The notes below the pieces were generated by a model. The model was not told where the DNA came from. It saw nothing but the letters and a program-made list of their open reading frames with translations, and searched no databases. The translations under genes and the position numbers were made by a program. DNA of 64,000 nucleotides, from assembly GCA_030015575.1 (NCBI GenBank), contig JASDDO010000014.1, positions 170,533,911 to 170,597,910 on the forward strand, in the 5' to 3' direction. This DNA is from Agapanthus africanus (taxonomy: Eukaryota; Streptophyta; Magnoliopsida; Asparagales; Amaryllidaceae). The first letter of the stretch is position 1. Each line of letters opens with the position of its first letter. Below, piece by piece: positions 1 to 12,060 of this stretch.

Positions 1-590
1 TGTCGCCAAAATGAATCGATATCCTCTGGACGATACTGGTTCGATGGGCCCGATTATGTCGGTTCCCCACATTTTGAACGGCCAGCTAGCCACCGTTGGA
101 TGTATTGGATTTGGATGCTGATGGATAAAGTCCCCGTGAATCTGGCATGAGTGGAACTTCTTCGCGTATTCGAGGCAGTCTTGGATCATCGTGGGCCAAT
201 AATAACCCATTCGTTTGATCTTCAGCTTCATCTTCGGCCCGGCTTGGTGAGAACCGCAGAGTCCGTCGTGAGTTTCTTGGATGACTCTCCTTGCCTCTTT
301 AGGTCCTAGGCATCTTAGCCACAGGGAATCAAATGACCTCTTATATAAAGTGTCATTGACGAAAGCAAAAGACAGAGCTCGTTTCATAAGCTGATGTCTT
401 GAGGACGCATCTTCAGATACTCGACGGGATTTGAAGTAGTCTATAAAGAATTCTCTCCAATCCACATCCTTTTCCTGGTCTATTATTTGTAGAGTCGTTT
501 GCTCGGTCACTCCCTTTTCTTCGGACGACTCCGGAGATATTTCTGCCGGTGCGAGAACCCGACGGCTTTGCACAACGATCCTCAAGTCAT
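1..590 (-). pseudogene. T1 integrase part (zinc-binding head and start of core)
   Basis: Reading the minus strand from about 480 down to 1 gives the integrase of T1. An HHCC-type head is suggested by the segments GLCGSHQAGPKMKLKIKR and YYWPTMIQDC. It is followed by the start of the catalytic core with KMWGTDIIGPI, which carries the first acidic residue. The core continues beyond the left edge. Integrase joins the element cDNA to host DNA in the nucleus. The stretch between the second RNase H and this head (about 480-590) is a linker. This is a fossil copy. Confidence 0.75.
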
Positions 591-1190
591 CGAGGTTCTC
601 GTCAGCCAGTTCTTTAACGAGCTTGGCCAATGCATATGCTTTGCTATTTTTCGCACGCGGTATGCTTTCCAAGGTGTAGGAAGGAATTTGAGTCAGCAGT
701 CGCTGTACTCTCTCGCCGTACTTCACCAACTCTGGTTTGCACGTTTGATAGTCGCCGTTTACTTGACTAACGACCAATTGGGAATCTCCGTATATGAGGA
801 GGTTTTCAATTCCCATGACGATAGCGATCTCGAGAACTGCTATCAAAGCTTCATATTCGGCTTCATTGTTTGTCCTCAGCTCTGTTAAGGAGAAGGCAAA
901 GCGCATTATCCCTCCTTATGGAGTCACGAAGATGAGGCCTACCCCTGATTTGATTATGGGGGTGCTTTGTTTGCGCTTCTTCATGGAAGATGCTCCGTCG
1001 AAGTAGAGTTCCCATTGGGTATCATTCTCTCTTCTCTCCCCGTCGATCGTGTCAAACGCATGTTCGTCTGGCAGTTTGCAATTCAAAGGAGAATTGGCAG
1101 GTATCGGATGCTCAGCGAGGAAATCGGCGATGGCCTGGCCTTTCACTGCCTTAAGAGGACGATAAGTTATCGAGAACTCCATCAATAGCA
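590..1190 (-). pseudogene. T1 second RNase H (archaeal-type, aRNH) and linker
   Basis: The linker ends in GQAIADFLAEHPI at about 1110-1150, which in Tat/Ogre pol sits between the two RNase H domains. The next block starts WELYFDGASS at about 1020, where the aspartate is the first catalytic residue of the archaeal-type RNase H. Farther down, on the opposite face of the frame at 499-888, the minus strand still reads like an RNase H, with an EAEYEALIAV-type helix and a YGDSQLVV segment. A second RNase H is a hallmark of the Tat group and is thought to help plus-strand priming. The copy is decayed. Confidence 0.75.
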
Positions 1191-1194
1191 GGGC

Positions 1195-1740
1195 CCATTT
1201 AGCGAGTCATCCTGTTAATATGGCCTTCGACATCAAGTATTTGAGGGGATCCACCTTTGATATGAGATGGACCTCATGCGCCAATGCGTAGTGTCTGAGC
1301 TTCGTTATTGCGAAGATCAACGCCAAGCAGTGTCTTTCAATGGGAGAGTAGTTGCTTTCTGCCCCCAGGAGAACTCGAATCAGATAGTAGAGAGCTCTTT
1401 CTTTTCCTTGATCGTTCTCTTGTGCTCACAGCGCGCCTAAAGAACCTTCGAGGGCTGTTGTATACAGAATGAGAGGCTTTCCCTTGACCGGAGCAGTCAG
1501 TCCCGGCGGGTTCTGCAGGTATTGCTTGATTTCATCCAGTGCATTTTGGCATTTGTGATCCCAGACGAAAGGGGTTCCCTTCTTCATCAGGTGACTGTAA
1601 GGACGGCACTTGCCTGAGAGATTGGCTATAAATCTCCAGATATACGCGAGCTTCCCTTGGAGAGACCGCAATTGCTTGAGAGTCCTTGGCGGAGGCATTT
1701 CCATAATCGCCTTGATCTTTCACGGATCTATCTCGATGCC
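1195..1740 (-). pseudogene. T1 RT thumb/connection and first RNase H
   Basis: The minus-strand frame at 1426-1704 begins MEMPPPRTLKQLRSLQGKL and continues through an RPYSHLMKKG segment into LILYTTALEGSLGAL. This is the usual RT connection followed by the first strand of the retroviral-type RNase H in gypsy elements. The remaining RNase H lies at about 1200-1430 in a disturbed frame. The part sits directly between the RT palm and the second RNase H, as expected for Tat elements. Confidence 0.75.
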
Positions 1741-2670
1741 TCAGTGTCGGACGATGAATCCTACGAATTTGCCCGAGGAAACTCTGAACGCGCATTTGAG
1801 AGGGTTCATATTCAAGTTGTATTGCCGAAGGCGCTGAAACACGATCTTTAGATGCTCTAAATGTTCCTCGTATGATTTGCTTTTAACTACGAGGTCGTCG
1901 ATATAGCATTCAACGATTTCATGTATGAGATCGTCGAAAATTTTCGTCATAGCCCTTTGATAGGTGGCGCCGGCGTTCTTTAGACCGAAGGGCATCACCT
2001 TGTAGCAGAATATGCCCAAAAGGGTCCAAAAAGCAGTATGCTTCTGGTCCTCAGGATGCATCTTTATTTGATTGTATCCTGATGATCCGTCCATAAAGGA
2101 GAAAACTTCATGAGTGGACATATTGTCTATCATCAGCTCGGTGACCGGTACTGGGAAGTCGTTCTTCGGGCAGGCTTTATTGAGATCCCGAAAGTCCACA
2201 CATATGCGCACCGTCCCATTCTTCTTCATCACTGGGACGATGTTGGCGATCCAGTCAGGGTACTGAATCTCTTGAATGAAGCCGGAGTCGATTAGCTTCT
2301 TGACCTCGGCGTTGATGCTCATCTCAAGCTCGAGCCGCATTCTTCTCGGTGCTTGTTTGATCGGTTTGACGTCCGGAGATATCGCCAATTTGTGCACAGC
2401 AATCTCTGGATCTAATCCTGGCATCTCGGAATAGTTCCATGCGAAGCAATCTTTATGCTGTATGAGCACGTCTTTTAGCGTAGCCACCCTTTCTTCAGAC
2501 AACAGCTCACTGACGAACGTCGGCCGCGGGTCACTTGCCGTCTCCAAATCAATTTTCTTGAGCTTATCTGCAGTAGTATGTATCCCATCTTCCAGCTCTT
2601 TTGGCGCCGGTGGAAACTCTGAAATTACCTCGTTATCATCGTTTTCGAAGCACCAGGGGAGGTCATCCAT
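1741..2670 (-). pseudogene. T1 reverse transcriptase
   Basis: A 309-residue minus-strand frame holds most of a Ty3/gypsy reverse transcriptase. Visible landmarks are WNYSEMPGLDP (about residue 99), the fingers segment VPVMKKNGTVRICVDFRDLN, the block ACPKNDFPVP, the palm turn SFMDGSSGYNQIKMHPED, the segment VMPFGLKNAGATYQR, and the catalytic YIDDLVVKS near residue 262. Both catalytic aspartates of the YIDD box are present. The residue choices (CPKNDFP, YIDDLVVKSK) are those of the Tat/Ogre lineage and differ from the Tekay-like copies elsewhere in the window. RT copies element RNA to DNA inside cytoplasmic virus-like particles. Confidence 0.9.
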
Positions 2671-2718
2671 ATTCTCATGCTCTTCTTCTGACAGCGTTAT
2701 CGCGTGACAGGTACGAGA

Positions 2719-4095
2719 TCATTTCCAAGATCGATGTTGATCTGGTTCTACTCTCACGGCTTTGGGTTCATGCTTCTGCAGCGGGGTTACCCTCCAGCTA
2801 CTGGATAGAGCGAACCTGCATTGCTGATACTGGTCTTCTACCCAGTCTTTAAATGTGAAGCAGTCTTCGAGAGGATGTCCTATTGCCCTGTGATAGGAGC
2901 AATAGTCCTGGTGAGAGACTTCGCCTGCTTGCTCGGGGTGCTTGGACTCCGGGAGTGTCATCATTTGATGTTTTATGACAAGATCGAATATCTTCCTTGT
3001 CTTGTCTTGGGGAAAAGAATATGCTCGACCCATCTTTTTTATACGAGACGAATTTGGACTGCTCGATTCCTGATCGCGTGGCTTCTTGGACCCGTTTTGT
3101 CGCAGTCGAACACCTTTCCCGTTCTTTGGTTTGTTTCTGCCTCTGCGTCGGGCCTTTTGTACAATGGGTTGGTAAAGAGGGTCATTTTCATTTTTCACAG
3201 CCTGCTGAAGAAGGCGTTGCATCCTGGCTTTCTCGTAGATGGCCATTTCGCGATTATGGTCGTCTCGAACCTTTTGAATTGCTTCCCTTATAAGCCTGTC
3301 CATTTGTTCTTCGAACGACGGACTGGGCATTTTCACGACGGGAGCTCTTTCTGGTTCAGGGTTAGCATCTTCCCATAGAGTATCTCCTTCTTCATCAAAG
3401 TCATGTATGACGTAGCAGTCACGGAGTAGACCCCGTTTCTTGGATTGAACATACCCAAGCCCGGTCGTTTCCATTCTCCCGTTGGGCAACTTTCGTTGAG
3501 TTCCGGAAACGTTCCAGATCCTGTTATGGGACCGTACTTGTCGCGCAGTTTGCTTAAGGGGTACACCTTGGCGTCTCAAGAGTCTCTTTAGTCCGTTCAT
3601 GTAATATCTGGGCAAACGGATGGGCTGGAGCCTGTCAAGTGTAGAATCTTGCACCGTGCCAGATTTCTCTCTCCACTTTGGTTTCCCCGGACCGGTAGAA
3701 TAGAATCGCCTTTTCACCTTTTCGCGTGGGAGGGACGTAGAATATCTGCAGTTCTTCAACACAATAGGTATCAAGCGCATCTAGTTCTTTATGATGCTTG
3801 GGCGGAACCATAGCAACTTGCAAAATTTGATCTCCATCAGCGAAGGTTTGTATTGATGGCCGAGCAGAGAATACGGCATTGACCTCATCTTCCGAGTCGC
3901 TGCCGAAGATTAACATAAGAGTGGACGGTCCCAGCTTGTTGCATTGGGGCGGACCTGAATAAACTATTTCTTCCTCCTCCTCGGTGTCACTCCCGAAGAC
4001 CGGAATAGTGGCGATAGCATTGTTCTTATCCTTCGGTTTGCGACATCTTTCTGTGTCTTCAAAATCAGGCAAGAAGTATTTGGCATCCTCATATT
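2719..4095 (-). pseudogene. T1 linker between protease and RT, with zinc-finger-like module
   Basis: This minus-strand stretch lies between the T1 protease and RT. It has two acidic blocks of the form FGSD(S/T)(D/E)EE at about 3880-4010 and a basic region ending in GLGY that may match the G-patch-like linker of Tat pol. A CYVI-DEE-EPEP block lies at about 3340-3420, followed by a helical stretch and an arginine-rich patch. It ends in RAYSFPQDKTRKIFD followed by a Cys-His motif, DYCSYHRAIGHPLEDC, at about 2860-2920. Similar CYVI and Cys-His blocks occur in the gag part at 22108-22470 and the module at 14415-15554, so the polyprotein seems to hold a repeated module. Function is inferred only. 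The right end abuts the copia insertion. Confidence 0.65.
4091..4095. repeat. Target site duplication ATATT of the copia element (left copy)
   Basis: The five bases ATATT directly precede the TG start of the left LTR and recur directly after the CA end of the right LTR at 14415-14419. A 5 bp duplication is normal for LTR element integration. It shows that the copia element inserted into T1. Confidence 0.95.
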
Positions 4096-6292
4096 TGTAG
4101 GGTTACTAGGCACACACATGAGGTTCTACAACTGATCAACCATGCCAAATTCAAAAATTTAGGTGCCGAGAAACCTTAACCTAGATCGTTAACTAGAGGA
4201 TAGGCGAAAGAAAAAACAAGCAAACAACTTTGCTACTAAGTGAAACGGATTACAACCTTTGTAGATCCGATGCTCCACTTCTTTAGCTCCATGATGACGT
4301 CCCTCCGCTACGATCATCAGGATCCCGGACTCTAGCGATGGTTTCGTCGGAGAAATGATCGGGCTAGGTCGTTGACTTCGGTGTCGAAGATGATCTACGT
4401 CGAGGCAACTCAAACTCAAGCTCCATCTTCACTTGGTCATGAACCTTGTGAAGAAAACACCCAATACAACATGGCAAGTGGTAGAGGATGAAGAAATAGG
4501 AAGTGGGTTCACTTTGGATTTGGATTTCTCACTTGATTTCAACACTTGAAATTTTCTAGCAAGCTTTTTCTTTTCTTTATGAAGAAGAAGAAGAAGAAGA
4601 AAAGAATATCAATTATTATGAAAAGAAAATTCAAGTGAGGACTTATCATCATGCAACCATGGGTGAAGTTTACCTTTGTAGAGACTAAACTAGGGTTTAG
4701 GTAATGGTTAGGTTAATGAGCAAAACAAAATGGTTAGACTTTTCAAAGATGCATGAAGCATCATGAAGCTTCAAATGAAGACAAAGAGAGCCACCATTTT
4801 ATTTCACTAAAAATAAATAAATAAAATGAATAAAACCCTAACCATTAACCTAAACATAGTGTTATCCAAACACACACCCAAGTTTGCATGTATCATCAAA
4901 CATGATACAAACTAGTGCACAAACATATATCATATATACAATGTGCACAATCTAGTGAGAAAAATAATCTTAAGTGAACCAATACTAGTTAATGTAAAGT
5001 AATATATCAAATATATAATTATACATTAAATCATTAAATCAACACTTGATTTAACGATCCGGTCATAACCGACTAATATCATGTGTATCAACATATCGAA
5101 TCAACACTTGATTCGGTAACCTGGCTATATCACATATAACCGTCCGATGATACAAATCGTGAGAATAGAATACAGTATCACATACTGGTATTATTCTCGG
5201 TCCCGCACATATCTCATATGTGCTCCTATTTCGTTTCGCTTGAGCCAGGAAACCTCTGTGTAGGACTCTAAAGACTCGTCAATACGCCGGCAGCAGGTGA
5301 TGATCATATCAAACACCCACAAGTCGTAAGCGGTCTGCTAAACGTAACGGCCACCCGGGTATTGAGCGATCAGAAGATCAACGAGCAAGCCCGCTCACAC
5401 TCCTGTGAATCCAACCAGTAACACTTACCGTACAGTCCGGTCTCGTCTTCTAATATGTCGCATATCTCGCCTAGGGGTTGTAAACGTCAGACCCCAGTAG
5501 CTCGATAAGTCGTGTCAATATGAGGTCTATAACAGTTCGAGAAACTACTGGTAACGCTTACCAGTAAATCTCAGCAACCCTGGCCAGGGATTTCCGGTTA
5601 TAGCCAATCGAACACAGCGCAACATCAACTCCCTATACCGGGAGAGACGAATCCCCTCCTATCGCTCATTGCCTCCATGTGATTCGGGACTGTACCCAAA
5701 AACCACCGTTTTGCACGCCCTCTTGGACGTGGTAAGGTGGAAATCAAAGCACAGTGGGAATCACACAAGACTCTATGACGATCTCGGGTTTACAGACTAA
5801 CCTGTACCAGTGTCACCAGAGAACTGCCATCTGACGTAAGGTATAATACCATCTGGGAGTTCTCGGCGAGTCCGTCCAGTGTACTCAGTCTCCACTGAGC
5901 ACCCGTATATCATCTCTGATGTCAAACAACAATGGATATGGGATCATCCATCGCCCATCTGTATGGGTCGAGAAGGTATACACTAGTCTACTCTGGTATA
6001 TCGATGCCCCGTCTCGATACACCCACGACTAGGGACCTTGAAGGATGTACTTATGGACTACCATGTCCCCACTAGTATGATCCGCATCATAGTCCAGGTA
6101 GTCAAGCACACATCCTAAGGGCTTTACCAACATGTAACAGAGAAACAATCAGTGTACACGTTAAGGTAAAGAGTAACCAGATAGCATACTATCATGTCGA
6201 GCAAGAAAGTCCTCCCTATATATGTCCAAGCTTCCACTACAATATACATCCTATGTACAGTAATGGCCTCTAGAGCATACATATAACTAACA
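4096..6292 (-). repeat. Copia left LTR (3' LTR in element orientation)
   Basis: A 2197 bp repeat from TGTAGGGTTAC to ATAACTAACA, matched by 12224-14414. It contains a GAA-type microsatellite at about 4582-4602, where the two LTRs differ by 6 bases in length. It also has an AT-rich central part (about 4780-5050) and a C-rich end. The minus-strand frames here are not gene-like. This is a very long LTR for a copia element. Confidence 0.95.
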
Positions 6293-6308
6293 ATCTCCCA
6301 CTTGCACC
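6293..6308 (-). other. Copia polypurine tract
   Basis: On the minus strand the bases next to the 3' LTR read GGTGCAAGTGGGAGAT, the purine-rich plus-strand primer form common in plant copia elements. Confidence 0.85.
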
Positions 6309-6880
6309 AGGGCCATCTGTAGCAGTGGTTGTAGTATCTCATACTCAACCATCCCATAAAAGTCCCTCTCTGAGAAAAGGCCTTTGTGTGTGGATCCGCC
6401 GTGTTGTCCTCTGAGTCTACTCTCCTAACCTCGATCCCCTGGAGATCAACCATCTCCATGATCAGGTGATACTGCCTTAGAATATGTCTGGATCACTGAC
6501 GGGACGGGCGTTCCTTGGCATAAGCCACAACTCCATTGTCTCACAATGGTAGGAACGAAGTTCATCTCATGAACCAATATACACCCAGACTTCCTCTTTG
6601 GTAGCATCTTTGGTAGCGATGTATCTAGCCTTTATCGTCTAGTATGTCACGGTATCTAGCTTGGAACTCTTCCAACATACCGTCCCTTTACTGAGGGTAA
6701 AGACAATGCCTGTGACTGACTTTCAGTCGTCCTTATCACCCTGGAACACTTCCAGTGATTCTCCCCAAGATCGATAGATACCATCTCACTACAACTAGTG
6801 AGAATCCTAACATCCAATTAGATCTATCTCATAGATCCAAAACCGAGGATTTAGTAGGTATCATTTTGATCCTATGTGGA
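6300..6880 (-). pseudogene. Copia RNase H and pol C-terminal tail
   Basis: The minus-strand frame at 6124-6459 begins MEMVDLQGIEVRRVDSEDNT, followed by ADPHTKAFSQ and then a MRYYNHCY-type ending. This matches the usual end of copia RNase H (IADPFTKALP followed by MGIRY). The tail runs straight into the polypurine tract and the LTR. The stretch 6460-6880 is RT-RNase H connection in disturbed frames. Broken. Confidence 0.75.
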
Positions 6881-7350
6881 GAATCATTGTGATAAGCGGA
6901 GATTGATCGAGCGTAACATAGGAAACTCCTTCCCTATCAAGAGTATGTCATCCACGTACTCTACGAGGATCGTAACCATACTCCCATCTACCTTTTTGTT
7001 TATACAAGGTTCATCTACCATTTTGATGACGTCAAACTCTTTGACTAACACATCAAAACAGACGTTCCATCTCTGCGATGCCTGCTTAATCACATAAAAC
7101 ATCTTGCACGCATTTCCGCTGCTCCCACTGTCTACGAAGCCCTCTGGCTGTGTACTTATAGACGCTCTCTTCCAAATCATCATTTAGAAAAGCAGTCATG
7201 ACACCCAACCACCAGATATCGTAGTCATGGTATGTAGCCGTGGCAAGTAAGATCTGGATGTACTTAAGCATAGCTACTTAGAAAAGGTTTCATCATAATC
7301 CATACCTGGTTAATGATGCAAAGCTTTAACAAGTCTAGCTTTGAAAGTCT
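6880..7350 (-). pseudogene. Copia reverse transcriptase
   Basis: The minus-strand frame at 6884-7183 carries FYVIKQASQRWNVCFD and then VTILVEYVDDILLIG. The first is the KQ(A/S)PRxW-type block and the second the YVDDILLIG catalytic box of Ty1/copia RT. Upstream, 7086-7271 reads DVMTAFLN-like residues of the palm. The YVDD box separates this element clearly from the YIDD and FIDD gypsy copies elsewhere in the window. Broken by several changes. Confidence 0.85.
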
Positions 7351-7544
7351 CAACTTTTCCATGTACACCAAGTAATCTTCTCAAGATATACTTGCTCCTG
7401 ATGGGGATTTAACCCTTCAGATAAAGCAACTAAAGTCCATACTTTGTTGGTGTATAAGGATTCCATCTCAGATCGCTAAGCATCCAGCCATTCTTACAGA
7501 GTCCCACTCCTGATGGCCAGCTCGAAACTAGTTGGGTCATCATC

Positions 7545-7901
7545 TCATGATGCAATCCTCGCTCCCACTGTCATAGAGAAACCGAAGTATCTCTCAGGTG
7601 GGTGAGGAACCCTACTAGATCGGCGGAGAGGCTGAGGTTCTTTAGTTACTATTGAATTCTTTGGTTCTATCAAATTATCTGCTGTAGTTTGTATAGCTGG
7701 AACCTTTCCAGTTCTACATAACAGTCCTTGCCTCGAGCTTGTCCGGATTTTGCTTTTAGACATTGCCCGAACAACCCCAAATCTTAACCAACTTAAGATA
7801 TGGGCTCTTCCCTTACCATATCTTATATGGAGTGGTAGGCTACTGATTTGATTTGAACCATATTCAATAGGTATGCACCTTCTCAAGTGCATAACTCCCA
7901 A
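7545..7901 (-). pseudogene. Copia integrase-RT linker
   Basis: A minus-strand frame of 118 residues ends with RRSSRVPHPPERYFGFSM. This is the RRSxRxRxPPxRY signature that precedes RT in plant copia polyproteins. The first half, with LHIRYGKGRAHI, resembles the C-terminal integrase segment (WYGKxP..YL). It lies between the integrase core and RT, as expected for the Ty1/copia gene order. Confidence 0.75.
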
Positions 7902-8420
7902 AAGGAAATAGGAAGCTCAGTAGTACTCATCATAGAGCACACCATATCACATAGGGTGCTATTGCTCCGCCCCGATATACCATCGTGCTATGGTGTATAC
8001 GGAGGAGTAATGCTGAGAGAGAATCTTGTTCTCCTTTAGAATAGTCCAGGATTTCCGTGCTCAAGTATTCTCCTCCCTGATCACATCAAAGGACATAATA
8101 CTTATACCCGTATTTTGGTTCTCTACTTCTAACTAATATTCTGTGAATATCTCAAAAGCTTCGGACTTATGTTTCAACAGGAACATATGTCTGAATCTTG
8201 AGAGATCATCAGAGAATATAATGAAGTACAAAGAACCAGTCTTGGCATGTGTAGACAGGGGAGCTTCATACATCATCATGTATCAATCCCAAGAGTTCAC
8301 TAACTTTTTCTCTGTTTCCAACAAACAGAGCTGTGGTCATCGTATCTTTGTGACATGACCGGCAAGTTTCACAAGATGTAAATTCAAACTAATTTAAATA
8401 TGTATCTAAATATAACTTCA
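7900..8420 (-). pseudogene. Copia integrase core
   Basis: The minus strand from about 8350 down to 8050 encodes an integrase-core-like series: ELLGLIHDDV, AKTGSLYFIIFSDDLSRF and MFLLKHKSEAFEIF. These match the copia core LxLIHxDVxGPM, YFITFTDDxSRY and LxHKSEAFExFK, including the first two acidic residues. Integrase upstream of RT is the diagnostic copia order. The plus-strand frame at 8143-8358 is its shadow. Confidence 0.75.
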
Positions 8421-9779
8421 GCCAGTCAGGTCGCATTGATATGACCTAGTCTACAATGCCTCAAGAAGGATTCGTTCATTTCTGAACTCTTCCTCTTGTG
8501 TGTGTTCTGTATACTAAGAACTGTAGTTTGATTTAGAACGTCAATGCTTTTAGATAACGTGCCTGAACCGATCAACTTTTGATATAGGAAATGTTCAAAA
8601 CATTATCCAACAATACAAAATTTTATCATTTCTTTACTAATAAAGAGACTGATATGATTTTGTATATCAGGTTCGGTATCTAATAACATTCGTTCAGAAT
8701 CAATATATTTGGAATACAGGGTGACAGTGACCAACAGACTTGGCTGCAACACTTGAACCGTTTTCTGTCTCATGAAACTTATCACCCGTTCTCAGTTCTC
8801 TACCTATCTGTAGCCCATATAACAGATTACATATGCGGGATCTTGATCCGGTATCACATACCCAGGACGTAAATGATACTGAGAAACAGTTTTTTATAAT
8901 GAACACACCCGAAGGAGATGCATTTCATGCACTTTCTTCGTTTGGGCGGCACAGGAATTCTGGTAATCCCCTATTTCCTGCTCTGTCTTATAACAATTAT
9001 AAGTGGGAGCGGGACCAACGTTCCCCAGCTCAGTATAACAAGCGGGTTCGGTCAATATATCCGTTTTATTATCTTGATTAAGGCGTGATATGGTCGCTAC
9101 CTAGAGAGAGAGAAGAAAACACTCAGCGTATGCTCTTGCAAGATCAGATTGGTTATTATTTTATCTAATCAGGATGGCTCCCACTGTTTTTATCAAATCT
9201 TCCTTCAAACCCTAAAAGGAAAGACTAGCCGGGATTAATTACACGCTATAAGTTCGCCAATCTTTCGGCCAGGCCAGTGTCGGTACTTTGAGGGAGGTTC
9301 CCCGTACTTTCGCACGGACCTAATTAAAGTAAACCTCGTTTTTCCAGAGGCGTAACCCCGTTGACACCTTTCTAGACACCTACTTGATCGGCTAATTGTA
9401 ATGTGTAAAACTCTCCCAGGAGTAACTCTTACTCGCAGCGGATATCGGGATCCAACTATCTCATAGAAGGTATGCAATCTCATTGCAAATTTCAACACTT
9501 GAAATTCCCGATAATTTTGCCCCTAGCGTCCTATGACCTTGACGGAGGCGAAACTACCCATAGTCCGCTAGTCATGTTCAACCCGTCATTTCCTGATTGA
9601 ATTAAACCCACCCGCACGACCTTTGACGGAGGCCAAACAACGCCGTACGAATACCCTAATCCAATCGCATCGTATGCTAGCAGATAAGCATTAGTTAGCT
9701 ACCGTACACTACGCCTTGACGGAGGCCAAACTACCGCAGCACGAATACTAACAAGTACTTATCTGAAATGACGGAGGGC

Positions 9780-10110
9780 TACGACAGGTTTTTATGAAAA
9801 ACCCTTTGCGTAATGAACTTGATATCGTTATAGAATCGAATGATTTTAAAATGGAGTGCTTTTGAGGCTTTTCTAGTTTTGCTAAAGGGGATCGTCGGCC
9901 CTTTCCTCATCGAATAAGGTGCAGGATATATCATATATACCTCTGTGCAAAGCAGAAGCAATCAAAAGACAAACCGAGGGTTGTAGCATTTGCCAGTTAT
10001 TGCTAAAGGGGTCACTCCCGGTGAAGGGATCTCGGCCCTTTCCTCATCGAATAAGGTGCAGGATGTTCTACTAGGAACACCGCGATGCAAAGTAAGAACT
10101 GTAGCTACCT
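9780..10110. repeat. Imperfect tandem repeat in copia leader
   Basis: Two copies of a unit of roughly 120 bp share TTGCTAAAGGGG, then GGCCCTTTCCTCATCGAATA and AAGGTGCAGGAT, then a GTGCAAAG/ATGCAAAG end. The copies lie at about 9885-9955 and 10001-10092. Function unknown. Confidence 0.7.
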
Positions 10111-11940
10111 GTTTTTGAAAATTCGATTCCACAACATCTTTTAGGTTTCTTTTCTTTCTTTAATCATATTAATGAAGTCCCATCATTTAAGTCACCTAAA
10201 CATCACAAATAAATACGACGTACACTTATGCCATCCGCATTCGCCTCGATGTCCCCCCATGCACCGTTAGGTTAGGTAACTAACGACAGAGCAGGGCAGG
10301 GCTAGCGCGGGTGTAAAACATAAGTAACGTCTATATAATATATCATATATACTATATATAATATCTATCTGAACATATCACATGATCACATCACAGATAA
10401 CGCAGCAGAAAAAACATATGAAACATTGGATATACTAGGACGTCCGTGTTTTTAATACGAGCCAGTATAAAACACGGATTCCACGGTCGCGATGAATAGC
10501 CAAACCCACACCCCTAGACCCCTACGAAAGCGGCAAGCAACCCTACCAATTCTAGAGTTAGGAGACCCGGACTCGACTCCTCGAGTTGGTCTCCCACTGG
10601 ACTCCAGAACCCGGTTACTTGTGCCCTCCTCCTTGGGTCTATCCTAGTGCGGAAAAGTAAATAATATACATCAACGGTAACATCTTCCGCAACCTGGAAG
10701 TGCCCCAATAAAAGAATATTACATACAAGTTTTTACATGAATGAAAATGAAAAACACTCATCTCACATAAAAAAAAACCCGTCTATTAAAACACGACGAT
10801 CCAATATAACATATCCAGCAACACATAACATCACATGTCATCAACGTAAGTAAATATGCGCATCCCAATTGTCGTTGACATATAGCAACGAAACCGGCGA
10901 TATCACATATTATACTTACGGTCACAGAAAAGAAATTGTAAAACTACAACAGTTGGAATCCACAAACTCTTTAGACATCGCATGCCTAACCATCTGAATT
11001 CCTTAGACATCACATGCCTAACAAGTATAAACCCCGCATTTTAGTCTCATTATCGAAAACTCTTTTCAATATCAAGTCGGGCAATTCAACAAGATTCCCG
11101 ACATTTTGATCGAATGCTCGTCACAAACTTTAGTAGGCGGCCGCACCCCCGATGCCGTCGACAAAGTGCACCAAGGCGGAACACCGCTGCCGCGAGCACC
11201 CGAACGGACGCTTTCGGCGACGGGGTTCTCCTACAGTCACTTGGTCGAGGCTATGGGGTGTGGCTGTCTATTAAGTTTACCCGGCGAATATCCGCGTACG
11301 CTATGTGATTGCGACAGACTTTTGATCACATCAAAATTCCGTGACAACCGATCAAGTGAGACTAAACTGCTATGTTTATAACATCCAAATCAGTTATCTC
11401 ATAACTACATGTGGATTCCAAATATTGTATCACATTCCGGATAAATAGAAAATGTTAAACTTTCCGATCGAACAATCAAACACCCAAGTTTTCCCGAAAT
11501 AGCTCAACACATGAAATAAGTTTAAAAAACATTCACTTTATGTCACAGTACCAACGGTCCAGCCGTAGAAGGGTCAAGCCAACGACTCACATATGGCACG
11601 CCGTACTGCCCCAAACCCTAAGGTTCAAAGGGCAGTTCAAGACGGTCACATAATCGAGTTAAGGTTTGTTGTCTTCTAGAGGGACCATCGCGTTACTTGC
11701 ACTACTTAGAACGTTATTAAACTACGGAAAAATCCAACATTTGGAAATTTCCCGGCAGGGGAAAAATTGGGTATTTATATCCTGTCGAATTTTTTAACAT
11801 ATTCTAAAATTACCCGGAAAAACACATAGACGCAGTTAAAGTTTCCGATCAAATCGTCGAATCCCCAATACAACCCAGAAAATTCAACTGTTGAATATAA
11901 GTTAAAAATTCCCATAAAACACAGCACTTACAGAGAGAGA

Positions 11941-12060
11941 TTACTGTGCAAACCACGTGTCAAAATTCACTAATATGGCCGCGGAACCGCCGCTCAAGCC
12001 AGGGTGGGGCCACTATTCCGCGGCGCTTTAGTCGAGTTATGGTCACGTGCTGCACAGTAA
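11941..12060. other. Inverted repeat (potential hairpin) in copia leader, near the primer site
   Basis: Outer arms are TTACTGTGCA plus CACGTG at 11941-11959 and CACGTGCTGCACAGTAA at 12044-12060. Inner arms are GCCGCGGAA at 11979-11987 and TTCCGCGGC at 12016-12024. In element RNA this lies about 150-270 nt after the primer site, where packaging or dimer hairpins of retroelements often lie. That role is inference. Confidence 0.7.

Noticed and set aside
499-888. Plus-strand frame of 129 residues at the left end
   Set aside because: It is the shadow of the T1 second RNase H on the minus strand.
4189-4419. 76-residue frame repeated at 12317-12547 as a conserved small gene
   Set aside because: It is repeated only because it lies in the two copia LTRs. 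There is no domain, and changes between copies show no codon pattern.
8143-8358. Plus-strand 71-residue frame
   Set aside because: It is the shadow of the copia integrase core.
10514-10708. 64-residue minus-strand frame in the copia leader as gag
   Set aside because: No capsid or CCHC signature, and too short to support.
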